This document shows, piece after piece, positions 27,662 to 35,361 of a stretch of DNA of 64,000 nucleotides (positions within the stretch are counted from its first letter, which is position 1; each line of letters begins with the position of its first letter). The DNA is taken from the NCBI RefSeq assembly GCF_014651515.1, contig NZ_BMXA01000002.1, positions 186,001-250,000 on the forward strand. Reading direction: 5' to 3'. The translations under genes were made by a program, and so were the position numbers. The notes under the pieces were generated by a model, which had not been told where the DNA came from, searched no databases, and saw nothing but the letters and a program-made list of their open reading frames with translations. Source of the DNA: Arenicella chitinivorans (GTDB lineage Bacteria > Pseudomonadota > Gammaproteobacteria > Arenicellales > Arenicellaceae).

Positions 27662-27767
27662 GGGTTCCCGCCGACAGCCTAAAAGAGGGGCTGATGCGAA
27701 TGCGTTTGTTGCTGCCGGTGGCAATGCTTGCAAGACGGTTATCGTTGTTGAACCCGCATTCGCGGGA
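27662..27767 (+). promoter_or_regulatory. Putative structured 5' leader of the LPMO mRNA
   Basis: Several long-range complementarities lie in the last 140 bp before the LPMO start. GGGTTC (27662-27667) pairs with GAACCC (27750-27755), GCGAATGCG (27696-27704) with CGCATTCGC (27755-27763), and CAGCC (27675-27679) with GGCTG (27689-27693). A local hairpin CCCGC-ATTC-GCGGG (27753-27766) competes with the first two. Mutually exclusive pairings are typical of regulatory leaders. I could not match it to the c-di-GMP, TPP, glycine or FMN riboswitch consensus. Confidence 0.4.
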
Positions 27768-27800
27768 CTACTAAATAATCCACCTACATGGAGAAAATCA

Positions 27801-29387
27801 ATGAAGCATCAAACAGTCAAACGCACAGCGATAGTCAATCTTATTGCTGCCTCTTCACTGATGGCTTTTAGCACGGCTTCCTACGGCCATGGTCTGATGG
27901 TCGAGCCGCCATCGCGAAATGCCACCTGTGGTATGCCGACTGATCAGCGCCCAGATAATGCCACCAACCCGGTGTGTGTCGACGCTTTCGCTCAGGATCA
28001 AAATGGCGGGTATCAATTTATGAGTGTATTAACTCATGATGTCGGCCGACAAGGCGTGACCCCACTGCCTGGAAACGTATGCGGTTTCGATAGCGAAACC
28101 TGGGACAATTACAATAATGGCAATACCACACCGTGGGATTTACCGCTAAATTGGCCAACCACACCCGTAAGTGCCGGTAATTTTGACATTGTGTGGGATA
28201 TTTCTTGGGGACCACACTTTGATGATACCGAAGAGTTTGTTTACTACATTACCAAGCCTGGTTTTCAATATCAGGTTGGCGTACCACTGACGTGGGATGA
28301 TTTTGAAGCAACGCCATTCTGTAAAGAACTGTATGACGACAGCGACCCCAATGCCAATCCAGATGTGGTTCCGGATAAAGGTGCAACTCGCTTTCGTACT
28401 TCGTGCCAGTTGCCTAACCGGTCCGGCCGACATGTGATTTACGGTGAGTGGGGACGAAATTACTATACCTTCGAGCGGTTTCATGGCTGTATCGATGTTA
28501 GCTTTAGCGGCGGCGGCACAGAAAACCAAGCGCCTACGGCGGATGCGCAGTCGGTGACTGTCGAGGAGAATAGCAGCGTCTCGATCACACTGAGTGGGTC
28601 AGACTCGGATGGCACGATTGATTCCTATGCCATCTATAGCAATCCGAATAACGGTAGTCTCACGGGTACGGGCGCGAACCTAACCTATACGCCAAACTCA
28701 GGATTTGTTGGCGCTGATGCGTTCAGTTTTACCGTGCGGGACAATGACGGTGCGCTTTCAAGCCCTGCGTCTGTCGGCATCACCGTGACCGAGTCGGATG
28801 GTGGCACCTTGAATCAGGCACCTATTGCCGATTTCACATTCGCGGCCAATGAGCTGGCGGTAAGCTTTGCCGGTGGACTATCGTCAGACCCAGATAATGG
28901 CCCGTCTGCGTTGACCTACGCCTGGGACTTTGGTGATGGTTCGAGTTCAACCGCCGCCGGACCGGTTCACACCTTCGGGGCAGCGGGCTCGTATCAAGTG
29001 ACCTTGACGGTGAGTGACGGTGAATTAAGTGATGCGATCACCAAGACCGTGACGGTATCGGAAGACAGCACTGGCGGTGGTGATGTGACCTGTAGTTATA
29101 GCATTTCTAACCAGTGGAACAGCGGCTTCGTGGCTGAGATAACAATTGAAAATAACGGTACGTCGGCGATCAACGGTTGGACCGTTAACTGGAGTTATAC
29201 GGATGGCTCCGCAGTCACGAGCGCGTGGAATAGCGTGTTTAGCGGAACCGGTTCGGGACCCTATAATGCGAGCAATTTGGACTGGAATGAGGTAATTCAA
29301 CCTGGTCAGGCCGTGACGTTTGGCTTCCAAGGCACGCATGCCGGTTCTACATCAGTCGTGGATGTAAGCGGCGACGTTTGCCCGTAA
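27801..29387 (+). CDS. AA10 lytic polysaccharide monooxygenase with PKD-like domains and CBM2
   Basis: A secreted copper LPMO of about 528 residues that oxidatively cleaves crystalline chitin or cellulose. The start at 27801 is chosen because GGAG lies 8 bp upstream and a signal peptide follows ([20 protein letters not shown], cleavage before [10 protein letters not shown]). The mature N-terminal His30 and His139 (ISWGPHFDD) form the copper brace. Other AA10 landmarks include [22 protein letters not shown]. Two Ig-like/PKD domains (about residues 240-325 and 335-415) and a C-terminal CBM2 (about 425-528, [17 protein letters not shown]) follow. The frame upstream of 27801 is leader, not coding. 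Confidence 0.9.
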   Translation: MKHQTVKRTAIVNLIAASSLMAFSTASYGHGLMVEPPSRNATCGMPTDQRPDNATNPVCVDAFAQDQNGGYQFMSVLTHDVGRQGVTPLPGNVCGFDSETWDNYNNGNTTPWDLPLNWPTTPVSAGNFDIVWDISWGPHFDDTEEFVYYITKPGFQYQVGVPLTWDDFEATPFCKELYDDSDPNANPDVVPDKGATRFRTSCQLPNRSGRHVIYGEWGRNYYTFERFHGCIDVSFSGGGTENQAPTADAQSVTVEENSSVSITLSGSDSDGTIDSYAIYSNPNNGSLTGTGANLTYTPNSGFVGADAFSFTVRDNDGALSSPASVGITVTESDGGTLNQAPIADFTFAANELAVSFAGGLSSDPDNGPSALTYAWDFGDGSSSTAAGPVHTFGAAGSYQVTLTVSDGELSDAITKTVTVSEDSTGGGDVTCSYSISNQWNSGFVAEITIENNGTSAINGWTVNWSYTDGSAVTSAWNSVFSGTGSGPYNASNLDWNEVIQPGQAVTFGFQGTHAGSTSVVDVSGDVCP

Positions 29388-29399
29388 ATTGGAACCTCT

Positions 29400-29424
29400 G
29401 ACTCGCCACCGGACATGGCGGGTC
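29400..29424 (+). terminator. Hairpin 12 bp after the LPMO gene
   Basis: GACTCGCCA and TGGCGGGTC pair as a 9-bp stem with one G-U wobble around a 7-nt loop. There is no T-tract, so termination is possible but weak; it is immediately followed by the inverted-repeat element at 29427. Confidence 0.35.
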
Positions 29425-29426
29425 AA

Positions 29427-29495
29427 ACCAGCAAGGCGTACCTAGTCCATTTTCATTATTTAGTGGACCGGGCACGCCTTGCTATGATTGCTGGT
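29427..29495. repeat. Compound inverted repeat between LPMO and CxxCH genes
   Basis: AGCAAGGCGT (29430-29439) is perfectly complementary to ACGCCTTGCT (29474-29483), and inside it GTCCA pairs with TGGAC around an AT-rich loop. A flanking ACCAGCA (29427-29433) also matches TGCTGGT (29489-29495), giving two alternative registers. It may be a terminator-like structure or a small palindromic repeat unit. Only one copy was noticed in the window. Confidence 0.65.
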
Positions 29496-29567
29496 ATGGC
29501 GTGGGATAGAAACCGCGCGGTTCGAATGCGTAGAGATACGAACAATTGCTATCAGCAGGGGAATTAA

Positions 29568-31028
29568 GTGACAGGGTATCGAAGTCGAATAACACGTAGT
29601 AAAACGCGAGAGCAATTGCTCATGTGGTTTGGTGTCTTAAGTGCGCTACATGTGATTGACGTGTTAGCGCAGCCCCCAGCAACATCCGCGCCCCTAGACT
29701 ACCAGAGCATCGTGGTCGGGCCGAACCTTCCCCCGGACGTTTCGTTGACCCAAGAAAACCGCCAACGTGATATGGACACGTTTTCCTGGCAATCTTTTGT
29801 GGCACTGAATTGGCCGACGACGCAAGCAGGCACGCCAAATTATCAATCCATTATTGGTGCAACGCCAACCGGCGATCACGAAGTGGTTTGGGATCGCTGG
29901 AGCGCTACGGCTGATATTTTTGATCTGGCGGCAGGTGAAACACCGGTATGGGGTGAGCAGTTCGTGCCAGCGCAGTGTCGTTTGAATGCAAATTACAAAC
30001 CGGGCATGAAGGTGTTGGTGAATGTGACTAAGTCCCAAGACTTCTTCGAAGAAGCGTTTAATACAGGGCCGTTAGTCGATCAGTCGGGTCACTTTACACG
30101 CTATGAAATTCGCATCAATAAACCCATGTTTGACACCGTCGTCGAAAATGCGTTGTACACCACGGCAGGACAAGAAGCTGCTTCGATAGTGAGCTTTTCA
30201 TGTGGCGACAATCGCACCGGCGAAGAGGGCGCTGTGATGCTCAAAGCGGCATGGAAACCATTGTCCTCTGAGGATGACACGAGCCGTTATCATGCGGTGC
30301 CGGCAATGGTATTTACACCAGCCAGATACCGCAGTGATGGGAAGGACGCATGTGAGTTGGAGACAGTTGGGTTAGTAGGACTCCATGTAGTACACAAAAC
30401 CGTGCAACAGCCACAGTGGATCTGGAGTTCGTTCGAGCACATTGATAATGTGCCGGAGTGTCGTGACCAGAACACGTTTTTTACCGCCCCGTCAGCCTTG
30501 AACACTCCAACCTGCCCGAGTCAGGTTACAGGTGAATTCAGCTATTTTTCTAACGATGGTCCGACCGCCTGTAACACTGCGCCACCTGGCAATGCTGGTG
30601 ATAACAAATTTCATTTGGATCAACGCGGCGTGCCGAGTCGCCTGTGCCGTGCAAATGCCTTAGAGACTTCAGCACCGCCGGTCAACCAGGCATACCAAAC
30701 TTTGCTGAAAGCGATCAATCCGGCGTCAGTTTGGCAGTACTATCAATTGATTGGCACGCAATGGAACGCGAACATTCAATCCACCTGCAGTTTGAATACC
30801 GATTATGTGGCGGAAAACACCTTGCCGCAGTACAAAATCAAAGGTTCTAGTAGCGGGCCGACGCCACTGCCGATGGCCAACTCAACAATGGAAGGCTATG
30901 AGCAGGGCAGCGCCAATTGTATAAATTGCCATGCCGGTGCGAAGCTAAAAATTAAACCAAAAGGCGAAGCAGAGGCAATTCCTTCGGACTTTGTCTGGTT
31001 TTTAAATCAAGAAATTGACACTGAATGA
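29568..31028 (+). CDS. Secreted single-CxxCH protein, paralogue A of an uncharacterised family
   Basis: A 486-residue protein with an N-terminal hydrophobic signal region (LLMWFGVLSALHVIDVLAQ) and one c-type heme motif, CINCH, at about residues 449-453. It shares a chain of motifs with the products at 35362-37257 and 38331-39983: F-W-x-x-F-x-A-L-N near the N-terminus (SWQSFVALNWP), MLKAAWKPL...SRYHAVPA, LVGLHVVHKT, IWSSFEHIDN, and a late NSTMEG before the CxxCH. No named family comes to mind. Covalent heme attachment would need periplasmic export by Sec and the Ccm machinery, not present here. The acyltransferase gene overlaps or abuts its stop. Confidence 0.82.
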   Translation: MTGYRSRITRSKTREQLLMWFGVLSALHVIDVLAQPPATSAPLDYQSIVVGPNLPPDVSLTQENRQRDMDTFSWQSFVALNWPTTQAGTPNYQSIIGATPTGDHEVVWDRWSATADIFDLAAGETPVWGEQFVPAQCRLNANYKPGMKVLVNVTKSQDFFEEAFNTGPLVDQSGHFTRYEIRINKPMFDTVVENALYTTAGQEAASIVSFSCGDNRTGEEGAVMLKAAWKPLSSEDDTSRYHAVPAMVFTPARYRSDGKDACELETVGLVGLHVVHKTVQQPQWIWSSFEHIDNVPECRDQNTFFTAPSALNTPTCPSQVTGEFSYFSNDGPTACNTAPPGNAGDNKFHLDQRGVPSRLCRANALETSAPPVNQAYQTLLKAINPASVWQYYQLIGTQWNANIQSTCSLNTDYVAENTLPQYKIKGSSSGPTPLPMANSTMEGYEQGSANCINCHAGAKLKIKPKGEAEAIPSDFVWFLNQEIDTE

Positions 31029-31035
31029 GCAGCCT

Positions 31036-32067
31036 GTGAATAGCGCGCCATTGAAGGCTGAAATCCATGCGGAGCCGACACTGCGCTTAGTTACTTCGGT
31101 GGATGAGGTCGCGTCGCTCGACGCGGTTTGGCAGGCGCTATTGGCACGCTCGGAATGTCACCCAGTGTTCAGTTCACATGCGTGGTATATGGCCGCCATT
31201 ACTTGCTTTGTGGATGTCTCGCCACGCGTACTCGTGCTGAGCCAGCAAGGCGAGGTTTGTGGGATTGCACCTCTAGTTTGGGACGCTGGAACTGAACACT
31301 TACGTCTGGCCAGCGATCTGGCTGACTACCAAGACTTTATTGTGCCGGCGGATTCGCTTGATCTCGCTCGCCAATTGTTAGACACCATACTAACCTCGGG
31401 CGCGGGTATTTCGGCGTCGGAGACGCGCAGGTTGCACCTCGCCGGTTTAAGGCAAAACGCCGTGGTCACGCGTTTAATGGGCAAGGCGATTACCAGAAAC
31501 CTCGCACAGCAAGAGTGTTGGTACGCGGATTTGAGTGCAGGGTACGACGCATTTTTGGCTACGCGCAGTAGCAACTTTCGGTACAATTTACGCCGTGCAC
31601 AACGTCGAGCCGAACGATCAGACGTTCGCGTTGGGGAGTCACGACCGGATCAGCTTGCCCCTGAGCAGTTACCTGAACTTTTTCTAAGACTGCACTTGCA
31701 GCGCTTCCCAGACAAGCTGTTCTCACGTGCTGAACCACAAGCGTTTTGTCGGGCGCTACTACCAGGCTTGTTTACCCGCGGTTTGCTGCGTGCTTTTGTG
31801 ATCAAACAGAGATCCACCACGGTGGGCTTGCATCTAACTGTGCAGGGTCGACACAGTCTGGCTATTTGGAATGGTGGATTCGACGCGTCGATTGCGACAT
31901 TGTCCCCCGGGAAACTGTTATTGGACTACCAGTTTAAAACTGTGTGTCGAGAGCGCTTGATCGCGTATGACTTTTTGCGTGGTGACGAGTCGTACAAACG
32001 ATCCTGGTCGACACACCATGTCAAAATCGGTGGGTTTGATTACGCCACGCTGGCGACTGGAAGATAA
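31036..32067 (+). CDS. FemAB/BcsL-like GNAT acyltransferase
   Basis: About 343 residues from GTG 31036; a TTG at 31015 would overlap the preceding gene by 14 bp. It resembles the BioF2/CelD-BcsL type double-GNAT proteins: an N-terminal VFSSHAWYMAAITCF, a central RSSNFRYNLRRAQRRAE and a C-terminal SPGKLLLDYQFK...YDFLRGDESYKRSWS. Such enzymes acylate amino sugars or polysaccharides, or transfer amino acids from tRNA. No signal peptide, so cytoplasmic. The 3' end overlaps the convergent ATP-grasp gene by 28 bp, so it likely belongs to the same functional locus. Confidence 0.8.
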   Translation: MNSAPLKAEIHAEPTLRLVTSVDEVASLDAVWQALLARSECHPVFSSHAWYMAAITCFVDVSPRVLVLSQQGEVCGIAPLVWDAGTEHLRLASDLADYQDFIVPADSLDLARQLLDTILTSGAGISASETRRLHLAGLRQNAVVTRLMGKAITRNLAQQECWYADLSAGYDAFLATRSSNFRYNLRRAQRRAERSDVRVGESRPDQLAPEQLPELFLRLHLQRFPDKLFSRAEPQAFCRALLPGLFTRGLLRAFVIKQRSTTVGLHLTVQGRHSLAIWNGGFDASIATLSPGKLLLDYQFKTVCRERLIAYDFLRGDESYKRSWSTHHVKIGGFDYATLATGR

Positions 32068-33272
32068 AGTCCATTATCTTCTAGCGCGCGAATTTGGGCT
32101 AAGTCGTTCTTTATTTGGTTGGCATCTCGGTGCGCAAGGATCAGCATGCCGATGATCTGATGTGGTTTGCGGCTGGGAGTATAGTCGATGTCCAAATGGC
32201 GCACGGATGCCAGATCGCTTAACATCGCTGCATTAACACGACTCACACGCAGTTGGCTATGTGGGCAGATCAGTAGCACGATTTCGCCATGTTGGCGTAA
32301 TTTGTATGGCGTTGCCAACGTGGTCAGAAACTGCGCTGGTTGCGTGTAGGCAGCGACACACGCATCAACCTGTGAATGCCCGATGCACCAGTTGCTGAGA
32401 CGCATTGCGGCCTGACCGCCGTGCAGCCGCGCGCCCATCTCCATCAATGTTGGCTTCATTGGGTGCGTTTTTTCAACCACGAGCTCGGTGTGTGCCGGGC
32501 CATAGCGGACGCCACTCGCGTCAAGTAGCCGCCCTGTGTAGCTCGCCAATACTGACTGGAGTTCGCCACTGGCTGGCAAAAGTCTTTTGCTGGTGAACGG
32601 GGCGCTGCCGAGAATATGCGCAGTTGACTTGACGTATTGCCACAGCGCGACAATTTTGTGTTGACCATCGAAACTCATGGAGTCTATCGCATATTCAGTG
32701 CCGTCAAGATACGTTTGTATCACGCAGGTTTGGTTGTTTCGCCCGAGTCGATTGGTTTGCCGGTGTAATGTGTCGAAGGTTTGTTGGAGTTCCGCAAACG
32801 AGTCGCAACACGTCACGCCCTCAGACCCCATACTGGCATCCGGTTTTAAAACCAGTGGCCAGTTTAGATCAGGCTTAAGCGTGAGTAGATCCTGCTGTTC
32901 GCTGATCGCACGTTGCCAGGGAACCGTGAGGCCAGCTTCACGAGCTGTCTTCGCCAAGACCGATTTACGGTAGCGAGCGGCTTGGTGTTCCGTTCGGTTC
33001 GCGAACACAGCGTAATGTGCGGCCAAGCGATCAGCTAATGGCACGCCGCGTTCCGAACCTGGAACAACACAGAGTAAGTGTTGATTAGCAAGCTCAACGC
33101 CCAATTGCGACAAGGCGGCTTGAAAATGGCTTTGATCGGCCGGGTCACCAGTTCGACTGGCAATTTCGATGCAGCGAATTCCCTGAGCGTTAAATGCGCC
33201 AGTGAGCAGAAGGCCTGCTTCTTCGGGAAACACAACGACCGCAAAAGGTGAATTGGTTGCGCGTGTTTTCAT
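32040..33272 (-). CDS. ATP-grasp ligase
   Basis: A 410-residue ATP-grasp protein. Visible parts are the ATP-binding lysine strand PLVLKPDASMGSEGV, the VIQTYLDGTEYAID strand with acidic residues, and the Mg2+-binding C-terminal segment THPMKPTLMEMGARLHGG (Glu/Asn positions). The layout matches L-amino-acid-ligase and carboxylate-amine ligases used in peptide and natural-product synthesis. It is the last gene of the long minus-strand operon, overlapping the glycosyltransferase gene by 4 bp. Substrates unknown. Confidence 0.82.
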   Translation of the reverse strand: MKTRATNSPFAVVVFPEEAGLLLTGAFNAQGIRCIEIASRTGDPADQSHFQAALSQLGVELANQHLLCVVPGSERGVPLADRLAAHYAVFANRTEHQAARYRKSVLAKTAREAGLTVPWQRAISEQQDLLTLKPDLNWPLVLKPDASMGSEGVTCCDSFAELQQTFDTLHRQTNRLGRNNQTCVIQTYLDGTEYAIDSMSFDGQHKIVALWQYVKSTAHILGSAPFTSKRLLPASGELQSVLASYTGRLLDASGVRYGPAHTELVVEKTHPMKPTLMEMGARLHGGQAAMRLSNWCIGHSQVDACVAAYTQPAQFLTTLATPYKLRQHGEIVLLICPHSQLRVSRVNAAMLSDLASVRHLDIDYTPSRKPHQIIGMLILAHRDANQIKNDLAQIRALEDNGLYLPVASVA

Positions 33273-34429
33273 GCTGCAATCTCTTGAAAATAGTGTTCAA
33301 AGCGCTGCACGTCAATCTGTTTAATATAAGCGTGAGCAGCCTGATGTGACTGCCGTGAGCAGGTCTCGTACGCATTCGCGTTGCGCATCAACGACGCCAA
33401 CGCCGTGGCCCAAGGTTCAATGTTTTGGCGGGGAATGTGGTGTCGTCCGTCGGCGTGTGTGGCCGGGCTAATCGGGATAAGATGGGGAACACCGAGCTTG
33501 GCATCGCGTAGGCCACCGTAATCACTGGCTAACACCGGGATACCACGCAGCATGGCTTCAACCGTTACATAACCGAACGTTTCGGCAATCAGCGAGGGCA
33601 CCAGCAATACCGAGAGTTGAGTCAAAATGTGGTTGATCTCGTCCTCTGGAGCGACAACTCGGGTATTGGGCAAGGCGGAGATGCGTGCGAGATTGTCCTG
33701 TGATGCGCCCCAAGTTGGAACGGCGACAAACTCAAGCTCTGGGAAGCGTTCGGCCAATGCGAGAAATATCGATAAGCCTTTAACATCGCAAGGGTTGATG
33801 AGGCCCACCGTTTTTCGATGTGGGTCTGCAATGTTGCTAAATGAACCCGACCCGAACACCGGAAATGGAATAAATTCTGAGGCCAAGGCACCTTCCTGAC
33901 GCAGGTACTCTTGGGTGTAACGGGTGGCACTGAGTCGGTGTCTACAGCGAGCATAAACGGCGGCACGGTCTGCGTCGGCATGGGTTGCCTCTGCACCAAA
34001 TGGCAAATGTAAGTTGGTATGCAGAAGCAACACGGTTCGATCTGCGTTTAAGGTGAGGGCGATCTCCAACAGCTCGCCAGACTTATCGTCTGACACCAGG
34101 ATTACATCCGGTGCCAGTGTGGTGTGCTGGTCAGTAATAACGCGGGCGAGGCGTCCAGATGAATGGTGCGTCTGGACGGTCTGCACCAACACCGAATTTA
34201 AGGTGTAGGCTCGAATATAAGGGTTTGTTTCGTTAAACCGGATTCCCCGATCAGAAAGCACCTCGACTTCGCTGCGCGTATCGGATATCCGTTGTGAATC
34301 GAGCGATTTTGCGATTGACACGCATTGGTGACCACGCGCCGCCAATGCTTCCAGTAGGTAACGATTGGCTTTATTGCCGCCGCCGAGCGACGGGTAGTAA
34401 ACAGAGCTTTGTAATAACAGTATTTTCAT
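33269..34429 (-). CDS. GT4-family glycosyltransferase
   Basis: A 386-residue GT-B glycosyltransferase. The N-terminal acceptor domain starts KILLLQSSVYYPSLGGGNKANRYLLEAL, with the glycine-rich loop typical of GT4. The C-terminal nucleotide-sugar domain contains VVAPEDEINHILTQLSVLLVPSLIAETFGYVTVEAMLRGIPVLASDYGG, where the E-x7-E motif (Glu in AETFG and VEAM) contacts the donor. It is flanked by 4-bp overlaps with the ATP-grasp and GINT-like genes. Sugar donor and acceptor unknown. Confidence 0.88.
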   Translation of the reverse strand: MKILLLQSSVYYPSLGGGNKANRYLLEALAARGHQCVSIAKSLDSQRISDTRSEVEVLSDRGIRFNETNPYIRAYTLNSVLVQTVQTHHSSGRLARVITDQHTTLAPDVILVSDDKSGELLEIALTLNADRTVLLLHTNLHLPFGAEATHADADRAAVYARCRHRLSATRYTQEYLRQEGALASEFIPFPVFGSGSFSNIADPHRKTVGLINPCDVKGLSIFLALAERFPELEFVAVPTWGASQDNLARISALPNTRVVAPEDEINHILTQLSVLLVPSLIAETFGYVTVEAMLRGIPVLASDYGGLRDAKLGVPHLIPISPATHADGRHHIPRQNIEPWATALASLMRNANAYETCSRQSHQAAHAYIKQIDVQRFEHYFQEIAA

Positions 34430-35304
34430 GCGTCTAGATTGTCGTCGGCAAAGTAACCGTCAACGCAAGCGATCCAGTGATTTGCATCGACGCAGTGGAG
34501 ATCGATATGGTGCATATTTCGCCCGTTCCAGCCGTTTCCACTGGGCGTTAAAATAGGGCTTTGTGGCACCTCTTGCTCACGGTAATTATCGGTGGTGATC
34601 TCCAGTATCTCGAACATGCGCACCTGTGTGCCGTAGCGTGGCCAGCAATCCTGCGCGAATCGAAATAAGCGGCCTTGCCAGGTTAAAACGCGACCAGCTG
34701 GACGGGCATTGTGCGCATCGTCAGATAGGAGGGGATTCATTGGGTGGGGTTTCCAGGGGCCGACTAAGTCTGAAGCGAAATACAGCGCTAGTTCATTGTG
34801 CTCGGCTGGCTTTGGGCAGGTAAACAGCCACCATGTTTGATCCACGTAAAACAGGCTTGGATCAGCATGCTGCCCCGCGACCAGGTCGGCGACCGGCTGC
34901 CAGTTGAACGGAAACGCCTGGCTCTCATACAAACGCACACAGTTCGCCCCCAGTGTTTCGGGAATCATGTAATGAATATCATTCAATTCGAAGACATAAG
35001 GGTAGGATAGGTGCCATGGTTCTGCTAATACGGTACCCAAGTATTTCCAAGCCGTGAGGTCAGTGCTCTGTGCCACACCGATCACGCCCGGTGGCGGGGG
35101 CGACCCGCTGGTAACTGCGCTCGGTTGTGTTTCAAAAAACAAATACCACTGTCCGTTCGCTCGTGTTAAAAACGGATCAGCCACAAACTCGGCTGCCACA
35201 TCGGTCACCATTTCGGCGGTGATAATCGGATTGTTCGGTGCCGGTTCTAGGGACAGCGGCGTTGCGCCGCCAACTAAACCGATGGTCCATTGTTGTTGCT
35301 TCAT
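34426..35304 (-). CDS. GH43-like five-bladed propeller protein (GINT1 N-terminal-like)
   Basis: About 292 residues from ATG 35304. A beta-propeller pattern resembles GH43-type proteins, especially the domain found in plant glucosamine inositolphosphorylceramide transferase and in some bacterial sugar-modifying proteins: FVADPFLTRANGQWYLFFE, LSYPYVFELNDIHYMIPE, VRLYES...FPFNWQPV and GQHADPSLFYVDQTWWLF. Acidic residues at blade starts (Asp in ADP motifs) could be catalytic or binding. No signal peptide. A sugar-binding or sugar-transferring role beside the GT4 enzyme is likely. Confidence 0.75.
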   Translation of the reverse strand: MKQQQWTIGLVGGATPLSLEPAPNNPIITAEMVTDVAAEFVADPFLTRANGQWYLFFETQPSAVTSGSPPPPGVIGVAQSTDLTAWKYLGTVLAEPWHLSYPYVFELNDIHYMIPETLGANCVRLYESQAFPFNWQPVADLVAGQHADPSLFYVDQTWWLFTCPKPAEHNELALYFASDLVGPWKPHPMNPLLSDDAHNARPAGRVLTWQGRLFRFAQDCWPRYGTQVRMFEILEITTDNYREQEVPQSPILTPSGNGWNGRNMHHIDLHCVDANHWIACVDGYFADDNLDA

Positions 35305-35361
35305 CAAGATTGATCCGAGAAAGAAGCAAACCAGGTCAAGCCTGGTTTGCTCTAACGGGCG

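Noticed and set aside
27657-27800. In-frame N-terminal extension of the LPMO
   Set aside because: A mature LPMO must begin at the His after the signal peptide that starts at 27801; the upstream part is a basic, non-signal sequence and has RNA-like pairings.
27662-27800. c-di-GMP (GEMM) riboswitch ahead of the LPMO
   Set aside because: Looked for the conserved GCAAAGCC core and tetraloop/receptor pattern; not found.
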